A stretch of DNA of 64,000 bases from Cryptomeria japonica (taxonomy: Eukaryota; Streptophyta; Pinopsida; Cupressales; Cupressaceae): contig NC_081408.1 in NCBI RefSeq assembly GCF_030272615.1, forward strand, positions 198,800,841 through 198,864,840. Direction: 5' to 3'. Below the pieces are notes generated by a model. It had not been told where the DNA came from. It saw only the letters and a program-made list of their open reading frames with translations, and did not search any database. Positions 1-12,170 of the stretch are shown here, piece by piece; within the stretch, counting starts at the first letter, position 1; each line of letters starts with the position of its first letter. The position numbers and the translations under genes were made by a program.

Positions 1-407
1 ACTCTTTCCATAAAAGAACAAATCCTTTCATCTTCTTCCATTTTCAGATTTTCATACCTGACCTAGAAGCTTTCAAGTTTTTCAATTTTGACCGTGGAAT
101 CTCCTTCATTCAGTGTTTCCAAATGATCCCAAATAGCTTTAGCAGTTGATCTATCTGATAATCCCATGATTTGTTGATCTGATAATGCACTCAAAAATGC
201 TTCTCTTACTTTGCAATCATTTTCCTCATCTTTAACCAAGTTAGGTGGATTAGGCTGATTTAGAGTAGGAGCAGTATAGCCATTATTTGTAACATCCTAG
301 ATTTCCTTTCCAATGTAATTCAGATGTGTCTCCATTCTGATCTTCCATATGCCATAGTTGGTTCCATCAAGTTTAGGACTGTCCTTCCTGAAATAGTTAG
401 TAGACAT
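1..407 (-). pseudogene. gag: Copia element D: gag N-terminal part (cut by window edge)
   Basis: This is the first ~135 codons of a Ty1/copia Gag, the capsid-like protein that packages element RNA. The start is the ATG at 405-407, about 45 nt downstream of the primer binding site, the same position as in elements A and C. The reading matches their Gag: a KLDGTNYGIWKIRMETHL opening, then a DQQIMGLSDRS stretch and ENLKMEEDER near the window edge. In-frame stops are visible (for example after GKEI and after KLESF), so it is a dead copy. The remainder of the element lies to the left of the window. Family assignment is by direct resemblance to the other copia gag copies here. Confidence 0.8.
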
Positions 408-450
408 TGGATCTCCTCAAGCTATTAAACTTCTGCAAAAAGAGAACTAG

Positions 451-462
451 GCTCTAACACCA
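451..462 (-). promoter_or_regulatory. Primer binding site of element D (initiator-tRNA-Met type, degenerate)
   Basis: On the minus strand this reads TGGTGTTAGAGC, two changes from TGGTATCAGAGC, the plant initiator tRNA-Met primer site. It lies 2 nt downstream of the LTR end at 465, the same spacing as in A, C and E. It fixes the orientation of element D and shows that 465-1528 acts as its 5' LTR. Confidence 0.75.
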
Positions 463-464
463 AT

Positions 465-1528
465 TGTTAGATCCCGGGGACAACTGAGAAGGGGGGGGGG
501 GTGAATCAATTGTTCAACAAATTCAAACCAAAAACCACTTAACCAACTTTAATGCTTAATACTGGTAAACCAGTCTTTTATGTCGATAGACAGTTTTATC
601 AGTTAATTACAGTACCGATAAAGATTAATGCATGAAGTAGAAAGACAATAACATCCACAACACATAACACCAATATTTGTATGTGGAAACCCTGTAAGGG
701 GAAAAACCATAGTGGGAAACCTTACCTACAATCAGATGATACTATTGCAGATAGTATGTGTATACAAATGGGGTTTGCACATGAAAAAAAGTCAAGTGCC
801 TAGAGCTCACTGCTCAAACATGAATAGGAGTCACACTGACTACAATTGGATGGTTAAATCCAATAAGGATGTACTACTCAAATTAGCATCTTACTATGCT
901 GGATTCAGTACCGGTGTAGTTCTGATTATCTTCACAAAAACCCTCCTTCAACCTTCAAATGATGTCTACGTGTATAGCTCTGCTTATTCTTGCATATACC
1001 TTCACACAATTCTTTTTCGCATTCCACATCTGATCTTACAAATAAGATCTTACATTTATATCATAACCTAAGACCAATTTTAGTAGGTCGGCTCTAAAAG
1101 ATATTACAATAAAATTAATTTACAAATAAAACAATGTCCGATGCAATAACTGATTCAACATGTTGGCTTGATGCATTTACAACAATAATAAGACATCTCC
1201 ATAGTGTTTCGTGCTCATCTGGAAAAGTTAAACCTGCCAGTGTATAACCTGAACCTATTTGCTGGTAACAACAAATATGCAAATACGAATATGCCAATGA
1301 ACAAGATTCCAAGACAAAGTGTCCAAATGATGTCTTTGATATAACCAGGTGTTTTCCATGCCATTCCAAGTGCCGGTGAACATTATATCCTATCGGTGTA
1401 CCAAATACTAGTGACTATGCATAAGTCACTTGCTTGTCGGTGAATGTTGCTAATTCTCCAAAGTGCTAGAGTTGATAAGTGTTAGTAGGTGTTGACATCA
1501 ATGACAAAACCACACCAAAATACCAACA
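465..1528 (-). repeat. 5' LTR of copia element D
   Basis: On the minus strand this runs TGTTGGTA ... ATCTAACA, about 1064 bp. It holds a TATA-like box near 1048-1056, a conserved hairpin block at 683-710 shared with the other copia LTRs here, and a C-run (G-run on plus, ~491-501) close to its 3' end. It is followed by a PBS and gag. It shares the LTR block with element C's LTR (6082-7272) but is clearly diverged from it elsewhere, so the two are probably not one element's LTR pair. Short reading frames inside it look like chance. Confidence 0.8.
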
Positions 1529-1559
1529 ATGCATTCCCACATCTCTAAGTCTCTTCTGG

Positions 1560-4500
1560 AGGGGTGGTGACCCCCAACTGATCTCTAAGATATTCAAAAG
1601 TATCTTTAGGCAATGGTTTTATTAGAATATCTACACTTTATTCTTTAGTAGGCACATAAACCAATCTAATTTCCTTTGCTTCAACCTTTTCTTTCAAGAA
1701 ATTATACCATATAGAAATGTGTTTTGATTTGGAATAAAATACCGGATTCTTTGACATATCAATAGAAATAGTATTATCATAGTGAATAACAATAGGCTCA
1801 TCATAACTTACCCTAATGTCCTTTAACAATTGTTTCATCCTTAAAATCTAAGTACAGTTACTTGCAGCAGCTACATATTCATCTTCAGCAATAGATAATG
1901 AAGTGCATGATTGTTTCTTGCTAAGACATGGAACCAAATTCTTCCTAAGAAAGAATGCACCAGCTATAGTTCCTTCTGATCATCCATATCTCCTGCCCAA
2001 TTAGAGTCTATATAGGCACATAGTTTGAAATCATCATCCTTTGGATACCATAACCCATAATCTATTGTACCTGCCAAATATCTCAATATCCTTTTTACAA
2101 CAATATCACGAGTTCCTCTAGGATTTGACTGAAATATAGATACAATACAAATAAAATTCATTATATCAGGTCTAGTCTGAGTTAAGTATAGAAATCCACT
2201 AATCATTGATTTGTATCTACTAGGATTCACTTTAGGGGATTCATCTTCCTTAGACAATTTGCAACCGATTATCATAGGAGTACTGACATGTTTAAAATTT
2301 TCTAGTCTAAATTTCTTAAGCAATTCCTTCACATAATTAGTTTGACAGATGAAAATACCTTTATCAGTCTAAGTAATTTGTAAACCTAAGAAAAATTTCA
2401 TCTCTCCAATCATAGACATTTCAAATTCATTCTTCATATCATCATCAAATTTCATGCATAAAATTTGTTCTCCACCAAAAATGATATCATCCACAAAAAA
2501 TTCAATGATTAGTATGTCATCATGCTCAATCTTATAATACAAGTTACTACCAACATTACCTTTGCTAAAACCGAGCTTAGAAAGATAGTTATCCAATCTA
2601 GCATACCATTCTCTAGGAGATTGTTTCAATCCATTTAAAGCTTTCTTCAATCTGCAAACCATGTCTTTGTCTTCTGATAAAGAAAATCCATTAGGCTGGT
2701 CAATATAAACTTCTTCTTCAAGATGTCCATTCAGAAATGCACATTTGACATCCATCTGATATACCTTGTAGTTCTTGTGTGCATCATAGGCAAGAAATAG
2801 TCTTACCACTTCAATTGTTGCAATCAGAGCATAAGTCTCATCATAATCAACTCCTTCTTCCCATGAGTAATCTTTGCAAACCAATCTAGCTTTTTTTCTC
2901 ACAACCTGACCTTCCTCATTTAATTTATTCCTAAAAAACCCATTTAGTTCCAATAACATTCTTATCTTTAGGCCTAGGAACCAATTCCCAAATCTTATTA
3001 GTTTCTATATGATCTAGTTAATCTTCTATAGCTTTCATCCAATTCTCATTTTTACTTGCTTTAATTAAAGATTCTGATTCAATTTTAGAAATTAAACATA
3101 CCTCTTTGGCAACTAGCCTTCTTCTTGTCATCACACCTTTCCTTTTATCTCCAATGATCTGATCTTCAGAATGATTCAACTTCACATACCTGGGTGGCTT
3201 GGGATTGTCTTGAATTTTTTATTCTTTCTGCTCTTCAACAGTCACAGTGTAATTTTCTGATGTTACCAAAGCAATTGGATCTATGCTCTGAACTGTCAAT
3301 TATGATATGACAAATTCATCTTCTGGTTCATAATCATATGATCTGATTTTATTGTTACCTTGCTTATCCACCTTGACATTTATGCTTTCCATTATCCTAT
3401 TCAATCTTTTGTTATAACATTTGTATGCTTTTCTCTTCGTAGAATAACCCAAAAATATTCCTTCATCACTTCTAGGATCAAATTTACCTAATGCATCATC
3501 TCTTCTAATATAGCATTTACTTCCAAAAAATCTAAAATATCTGACTGTAGGAGTATGACCAAACCATAATTCATAAGGAGTCTTACCAATATCACCTTTT
3601 ATGTGTATTCTATTGAAAGTGTATACTATAGTATTGACAACTTCTCTCCAGTAGATATTAGGTAACTTGGCTTCCATCATCATTGTCCTTGCAGCATCCA
3701 AGATAGTTCTATTATTCCTTTCCATTATTCCATTCTAATGTGGGGTTCTAGGTGTAGAAAATTGTCTTTTGATTCCATTCTTTTCACAAAATTTGTTGAG
3801 CTCACCGGATGTAAACTCACAGCCTTGATCTAATCTTAAACATTTTATTTCCAATCATGTTTCTATCTCAACCATAACTTTGAAAATTTTGAATTTCTCA
3901 AGAGATTTTGATTTTTCTCTCAAAAATGCAACCCATATCATTCTAGAATAATCATCAAAAAGCAACATAAAGTATTTATCACCTTGAAAACTTTTAGTCA
4001 TTTCTGGTCCACATAGATTAGTATGAATAAGATCAATAATTTCATTAGATCTCTCATGTATGCTTCTGAAAGAAGTTCTAACTTGCTTACCCATTTGACA
4101 TTCTCTACATACCAGATTATAAGGTTTAACAATCTTGGGAAAATCTCTGATAGCTTGTGTTGAACTGATATTCACTATGCAATCAAAATTTACATGACAC
4201 ATCCTCTTATGCCATAACAACCTTTCATCAATCTAAGCAATCAAGCAGGCCTTCTCATCGCAGTTCAAATGAAAGATATTTCCTTTGGTCTGAGTTCCGG
4301 ATGCAATCTCCAATCCAGATCTATTGATAATCTTACATTTTCCATCTTTAAATTTCAAATGAAATCCTTTATCCACTATCTAATCTACATGCAAAATATA
4401 ATGCTTCAATCCTTCAACATAATAAACATTATCAGTATTAGTTTTACCATCCAAGGATATTGTTCCTTTGCCTTTGATCCTGCATGCCTTGTTGTCTCCA

Positions 4501-4605
4501 AATCTGAATAGTCCACCATCAAATTCTTGCAAAATTAAGAATTCCTCTTGTCACTGGTCGTATGATATGAGAAACCACTATCTATAACCCATTCATATTC
4601 TCTTC
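1560..4605 (-). pseudogene. pol: Element C pol: protease, integrase, reverse transcriptase, RNase H
   Basis: A Ty1/copia Pol in pieces. Protease motif VIDSG lies near 4580, just after a frameshift relative to gag. The integrase zinc-binding part (WHKR..HVNFD, CRECQMGK) lies about 4220-4070. The catalytic core follows with DLIHTNLCGP, then a second Asp in RLDQGCEF (consensus residues beside it changed) and the Glu in NGIMERNNRT near 3725. RT covers about 2980-2270, with [12 protein letters not shown] and catalytic FVDDIIFG (Phe in place of the usual Tyr). RNase H lies about 2040-1640, with LCAYIDSNWAG. At least six stops or frameshifts break it (for example near 4220, 3760, 3300, 2960, 2368 and 1840). 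It would have replicated and integrated the element, and is now inactive. Confidence 0.88.
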
Positions 4606-6026
<1,421 letters not shown>

Positions 6027-6067
6027 TGGATCTCCTCAAGTAGTTAAGCTTCTATAGAGAGGACCAG

Positions 6068-6079
6068 GCTCTGATACCA
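6068..6079 (-). promoter_or_regulatory. Primer binding site of element C (initiator tRNA-Met)
   Basis: On the minus strand this is exactly TGGTATCAGAGC, complementary to the 3' end of plant initiator tRNA-Met. It is 2 nt from the LTR end at 6082. It marks where minus-strand DNA synthesis would start and confirms minus orientation. Confidence 0.92.
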
Positions 6080-6081
6080 AT

Positions 6082-7272
6082 TGTTAGACAGTTCTAATAC
6101 CGGGAGAAAACTGAGAGGGGGGCTGAATCAGTTTTCTCACAAGTATAATAGTTAATGCAGATTATAAACTTTATACCGGAGCACAAAAAAACTAACACAA
6201 TGAAAGATAAAGCATGAAGGCACAATACACACAACACCAATATTTTTGACGTGGAAAACCCAACAAAGGGAAAAACCACGGTGGGAAACCCTACCCACAA
6301 TCAGATAATACTTTTGCAACAGCATGTGAAATAATTACAATAGGGATTTCACTTGCAATCAGGCCAACCGCCTAGAGTGCACTTCTCATCACAAAAGGAA
6401 GTCTCACTAACTTACAAAACATCAAACTACAATCCAGAAAGAATGAACTATAAAATTAGCATCTCCTAAAGCTTGATACAGTTCTGGTTAAGCACAGATG
6501 TCTACCTTGCAACACTAAATCCTTCACAACCTTCTGCTGAATAATATATCATTGTTCGCACATAAAACTCTTTGATAAAGAAGACATAACCATCGATATC
6601 GAGATTACATGAGTAAGTCACCTATAAATACAGTTCATCAACCTTGATAACAAGGTTGGCTAAACCCTGAACCCATAAACCCATAATTACAAAAATTACA
6701 TCACATGATACCACCAGACCAATATTAGGATTTACATTACATAGCATGGACCTAATTCAAATTCTTAAATAATTACATCCACCAAAAATCACTCTAAGAC
6801 AAATCTCCAACATGTTTCACCAACTAGTAGAAACCCGTAGTGCAATAACACAGAATAATCAACCGGATCCAAATAAAACCACCAAGTCAACACACCAGCC
6901 AATGTGAAGCCACCAAATAATTAGAACATGATCAAGAACACCTTCAACATGTTAGAAACCATTTCTATAAGCCGGACCAAAATCACTTAACCAAATCATC
7001 AAGCATCGCCAACCAGTACCAAGAAATATCAACTGGGAACATAAGTGATAACTTCCAAAGCACCAAATAATGAATCAATAGAATATGACAAGCATATAAC
7101 CTCCTAAATAACCATCCAAAACTGAATCCAATGATCTAGTTATACCGGATCAGAATCAGAGCTAAAACCAAGACAAACACCAAGTCTAACCAGCATAGTA
7201 GAACCATATCCAACTGGGATACAATGTTGACATCAATGACAACACTTAACCAAATCCAACATATTGCCAACA
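6082..7272 (-). repeat. 5' LTR of copia element C
   Basis: On the minus strand it runs TGTTGGCAATATG ... TCTAACA, about 1191 bp. It contains a TATA-like stretch near 6622-6631, the conserved hairpin block at 6251-6279 (perfect GTGG/CCAC and CCC/GGG arms) and a short C-run near the 3' end (6116-6122). The outer flank starts TTTTA at 7273. The matching target duplication cannot be checked because the other end is outside the window. Confidence 0.82.
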
Positions 7273-9692
7273 TTTTATTCCTCCAAAATGGGTCTTCAAT
7301 CCGCACTCTGAATTCAAATGTGACATCTCAAAAATCTGGAAAAAACTCTTCAGCAGTTGTCACATTCACCTTTTTCCTTTGACCAAAATTTGCCATATTT
7401 TGTATCATCACCCTTGCTAGAAACTTTGTCAAAAATATGAAAAAATGCTCATACAAGACTTTTCAACTCACCTTTTGCTCACTTGACAAATTTTTCCACT
7501 TTTCACTACTGTCCCTCTGATTGCAAAAGCCCACTCATCCATCATAGATTTTGAAAACTGAAAAATTACCCCCTTTTGGTGAAAAAGATTTCTGCACATT
7601 TTCTTCGCTAAGCTTTAATTTCCCTTTTAAGTGAAAAATGGATACTCATAGATCAAAATTACATTTGAGCAAGAACAATATCCCTTTCATTTAAAAATTG
7701 TACCCATATTTGAATTCTCCACTAAGTTATGTTGTCTCCCATTTTAAATTTTCACCTGGAGTATCTTGAAAGTACTCCACCCTAGTAATGATTCATTTGT
7801 CATATCTCACCATTTGTCCTAGTGAAACAATATTGCTAAGAAAATAAATATTTTGCCCTGGGGGTAAACAAAATTCACCCTTGCAAAGATGAATTTCACT
7901 TTCCATTGTAAAGTATCCATAGCACCCCTACATTCAGCAATAACCTTTATTTTGAGTGAAAACCCATATTATACCAAAAGTTCTCACTAAGTGAAGAATA
8001 GAACCTTATTCTGCATTAGTCTTTTATTCTCATATTTCATCAACAAATTTTACCCCAGAAAAAATAAAAAGATCATAATGCATTTTATTCATTTGGATGT
8101 AAAAGCCCTAAATTTCTCACATACGGGAAACATTCCTTCAGTTGCACTAAAATACCCAAATGAAAAAAACCTCCCCTTTGGCATTCATTTGTCAGAGAAG
8201 ATTTTATTTCTTCCCAGCGAATATGCATGATTTGATCCATCCATTTTCTGGAAAAAAGAAGCTCAATCTATGCATTTCCCAACTGCACATTCATTTAATG
8301 GGAGGTAAAATAAAGACACCAAATAGGTGGGCTTATCCACATATAACATTATGAACAACAGAGAAGCATCACGCCTTTTGAGCTTGGGTCTAATAAACTA
8401 GAGTTTTATTCGTATGAGTTGTGGGTGTCAAGCAAACATGTCCAAAAAATTACATAAAACTTCCTTAGCATTTCAGCTAAGGAAGTCTTAACTAGCATCT
8501 TGTACTTCAATCATTTAGAGAAATTTTGATCAAGTTTTTGCAATCATCGTCTACACCCGAAACACCACTGATTTTACCCAAACCAATGACCTACACAGTG
8601 TCCCTACATGGTGAAAGGAAACATGGTTCACACGCCTTTTATATTCCCACATGATGCATACATGTCTACCACAACACCCTTTACTTATAGCTAATAATTT
8701 TTTATGGAAGTTAATCCATCTACCCAGAACTCCCATCATGGCGCTGGTAGGGAATGTGCATTGGCTTGGGTTGGAGAATATGGAGACGTAGCCACCTCAA
8801 ACTTTGTTCAAATTCTTCAAAGTTGTTTTAACTTCTCCATTCGATGCATACCTGCAATCATGGTATATCCCTTGACATAATTTTTGTAACAAAACCACTA
8901 ATCTCTGCTACTCATAAACCTTTTACAATGCATAAAACCAACCCTCACAAGGCGATTCTCCATTGATCACATCATGGTAGCCATTCTCATTGTACTGCCT
9001 TGGACATCAACACTATATTTCAATCAACTGCTCACATATTTGCAGTCAATTCCTTAGCACCAGCTTACTCAATGTCATCCATTCCTTGAACACTGCATGA
9101 GAGTCTCACTTATCCTCTCGACATTTCTTATTGAGCCCTCGGTATAGAGAACGTGTTGTAATTTACTCACTTGAACCTCAAATATTTTCAATGTGGAACC
9201 AAGTCGTGGTCACTGGCATTCCATCCCTTAGCACAATATGGACTATATTGTATGTGATGCACCCTTTTGCATACGTGTGCTATTACTTTGTATAGATTCT
9301 CTATGTTAAGAGGGTTAACCTTTGAATGACACTCCTTTTACAATGAACTCCTTCAATAGATAATACAAGTTGCATGTCCCTTTTGAGCCCTTCCCCATTT
9401 CTTAAAAAATTCTCAATCTGCATCATCATCGTGTTCCTCTCCGTTGTCATGATCTGCACAATCTCAAGGAAGCATTGTTGATGAACACAACCCTAAAACA
9501 TGTCTTGAGGATCCATCTTGCCCTAATCCTTTTATCTCTCGCAATGCAAAAAATTATCCTGCAATGTCCATTAGATGCCTTCCTCCACCTTGTGGGCTGG
9601 CGGGGAGGCATCTCTCTTCCTACCTGTGCTTTCTTTTTTCTATCTTGCGATAGTTTCATTCAGTCCCTAAGACCATCACAACATGGCGAGAG
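7273..9692. other. Non-coding stretch between elements C and A
   Basis: About 2.4 kb with only short chance reading frames (each under ~110 codons, with no recognised motif). The first half is rich in T and C with many TTTTC/CCTTT runs, and the second half is mixed. I see no LTR ends, PBS or conserved protein motif. It ends at GAGAG (9688-9692), the left target duplication of element A, so it was once continuous with 16792 onward. Confidence 0.6.
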
Positions 9693-10967
9693 TGTTGGCA
9701 TTATGGATGAATTGATTATGTATTGCATTGATGTCTTTTCATTGATGTCAACACTAGCTATTATGGTTGGTTACCGGCAGATAGGTTTTGGTTATTGGTA
9801 GAAGATCTAGTGTTACCGACAGAAGAGGCTATTTGTTGGACACTTTTGACATGTTTGGATCAATGGAGTATGTATGATTTATGTGTTACATGTTCTTGGA
9901 GCATTTTTTGGTCAGTTGGTATTGACTTGGTGATTAGATGCTATCATACACTCTCATAAACCCTTACCGGCATTGGTTTAAGGTTTTACTAGAAGAGCTT
10001 TTACTGAGGAATCTTGATAGGATGCATAAGTGGTGTTGGTATGGCTTCTACATGGATTTCAGGATGTTGTAGCTCTTCTTTGATTGTGCTTCAAACAACT
10101 TGAAGACATTACTTTAGTGTCGTGGACCCAGAATAGGTCTAGTGCCTATCTAGGTTATGGACCGGTATCATGTTAACGTGTACTCTACAAGTTACCAGGA
10201 TGTCTCAGGATGTTCTATGGATTGGTTATTGTTGTTTTAGTCTTAAGCTGACATGGCATATCATTGTAATATAAATTTATGTAATGATCTTATTGTAATA
10301 TCTTTTAAGTGGTAGACCTAATTGGTTTAGGCCTTAGGGTTGGTATAAAATGATGTAAGATCTCATTGCAGATCAGAGAATGGGAATAGGGAATACGTGT
10401 CATGGTCTTGAAATGCAATATCATATGCGAAGGAGATTTGGTTGATCATAGGTGATCAAATTGGGATTAAGGAAGAGGTTAAAGACCTTCGGTATTGAGC
10501 TTAACCAGGACTGTAATCAAGCATGGTAGATGTTATCTCTGGAAGTTCATTACTTTGGATTGTTGTCCATTTATCTTGAGGTGGTTATAACCTATGTATA
10601 GTTAGTCAGACTCTTTTGTAATGAGCAGTGTGTTCCAGGAAGTGTGACTTCTTGCATGTGCAGGCCCCTCATTGTATCACATACTTTTTGCAGAAGTATC
10701 ATCTGACTGTGGGTAGGCTTCCCATCGTGTTTTTTCCCTTTCTGAGTTTTCCACATACAAATAATGGTGTTATGTGGTATGGTTGCTTTGCATTGATTAT
10801 CTGTTTAATTGTTAAGTTGTATTGTTTACCGGTATTTGTTCCTACCGACATCTGTTACTTCTTTACTGGTACTTTATCTGGTTAAAGGTTATTAAGTGGA
10901 TTAATAGATATAATCTGTTAACAACTAATTCACCCCCCCTCTCAGTTGTTCACCGGTTATTTTAACA
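9693..10967 (+). repeat. 5' LTR of copia element A
   Basis: Runs TGTTGGCATT ... TTTTAACA, 1275 bp. It includes a TATA box at 10344-10350 (after GGGTTGG), the conserved hairpin block at 10726-10753, and a C-run at 10933-10939 just before CTCTCAGTTG near the 3' end. It carries the promoter and RNA end signals of the element. It matches the 3' LTR over its full length. Confidence 0.93.
10344..10350 (+). promoter_or_regulatory. TATA box in 5' LTR of element A
   Basis: TATAAAA, preceded by GGTTGG and followed by TGATGTAAG. The same box is present in the 3' LTR at 16183-16189, and an equivalent (TATAAATAA on minus) lies in element B's LTR at 44781-44789. Position and conservation support it as the core promoter. 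The transcription start itself cannot be read. Confidence 0.65.
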
Positions 10968-10969
10968 AT

Positions 10970-10981
10970 TGGTATCAGAGC
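10970..10981 (+). promoter_or_regulatory. Primer binding site of element A (initiator tRNA-Met)
   Basis: Exact TGGTATCAGAGC, 2 nt after the LTR end at 10967. This is the standard plant Ty1/copia priming site for first-strand DNA synthesis. Confidence 0.95.
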
Positions 10982-11025
10982 TTTGGTTCTCTTTTATAGA
11001 AGCTTAACCGCTTGAGGTAGATCCT

Positions 11026-12170
11026 ATGGCAGCTAGTCCACCGACAACTATTTTCAAAAGAGAAATCCCTAAGCTTGATGGAACAAATTATGGGATATGG
11101 AAAATTTGAATGGAGACTCATCTTAGATGTCTTGGCAAGGATATTTGGGACATCACTGAGAAAGGATACACACCTTATGATCCAACATCTAGCAATCCTA
11201 CTCCTATAGACTTGGATAAGAATATTGTAAATGATTGCAGAGCTATAGAAGCCCTCTTTTGTGCACTTATTGATCAACAGATCATGGGATTGACTAATAA
11301 ATCATCGACTAAGGTTATGTGGGATAAATTACAAACTCTGAATGAAGGTGATCCTACTGTCAAAATTGCTAAACTTGATGGTTACCGGGTAAGATATAAA
11401 AACTTGAAGATGGAAGATAATAAAAGAATTGTTGTGTTTATGGAAAGAGTAAATGAGATTGTTATGGGAATTCAATGTTGTGGAGGATCTCTGAGTGAAG
11501 ATGAAATAGTTTCCAAAGTCTTGAGAGCCCTTCCACCAGCTTACAAGATGAAGGCAACTGCAATTGATGAGTTGAGAACAACGACAAACACTTCAGTTAA
11601 CATAGACATTTTGATTGGGAAATTATCTGATTTTGAGCTTGAAGAATTTGGACCTTCTGGAGCTGCAAAATCTGAACCTGCTTTTCATGCATCATCATCA
11701 TCATCTACCAACAAAAGTGATTGGAAAGCCTTATATGCAAAAGAATTGGAAGATATGAGGAAAGAAGATGAATAATTTGAGCAACGTGAAGCCTTATTTG
11801 CTAGAAGAGTACCTAAAGGATTGGCAGGAAGTAAGTATGAAGGGAAAGAACCTTTTAAATGTTTTGCATATAATAAGATTGGTCATTTTGCATCTAGATG
11901 TCCTGAAAGGAATGCAAGATTTGAGGAAAGAGTTGAGAAATCATTTAAGCCTAACCAAAATAGATATGGATTCAAGAAAAGTAAACAATGCTACATAGCG
12001 GATGAGGAAGGAGTAAGTGATGACTCTGGGGATGAACTAACACAAGACTCTGCTAGTGGATTCGACAATGGCAAGGAATGGGTGTTCTATGCTTTAAAGG
12101 AAGATGAACTGGAACCAGCTTTCACGAATGAAGAAAAGGCCCTGGTAGTAAAAGTTGAAGATAAGGATGA
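11026..12170 (+). pseudogene. gag: Element A gag
   Basis: Gag begins at ATG 11026, 45 nt past the PBS, and stays in one frame to the protease region. Visible parts: KLDGTNYGIWKI opening, capsid-like segment with ERVNEIVMGIQCCGG and LRALPPAYKMKATAIDEL, then a coiled acidic linker and a CCHC knuckle at about 11860-11905 in which the second Cys is now Tyr (CFAYNKIGHFASRC). A stop at 11107-11109 (TGA in place of CGA, a typical methyl-CpG decay change, with CGA inferred from the Arg in element D) and another at 11773-11775 break it. An acidic linker (DDSGDELTQDSASGFDNGK) sits where element C carries its Asp run. It would package RNA and is now non-functional. Confidence 0.9.

Noticed and set aside
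712-1369. Small ORFs within 465-1528
   Set aside because: They lie in the LTR of element D and are not conserved in the other LTRs.
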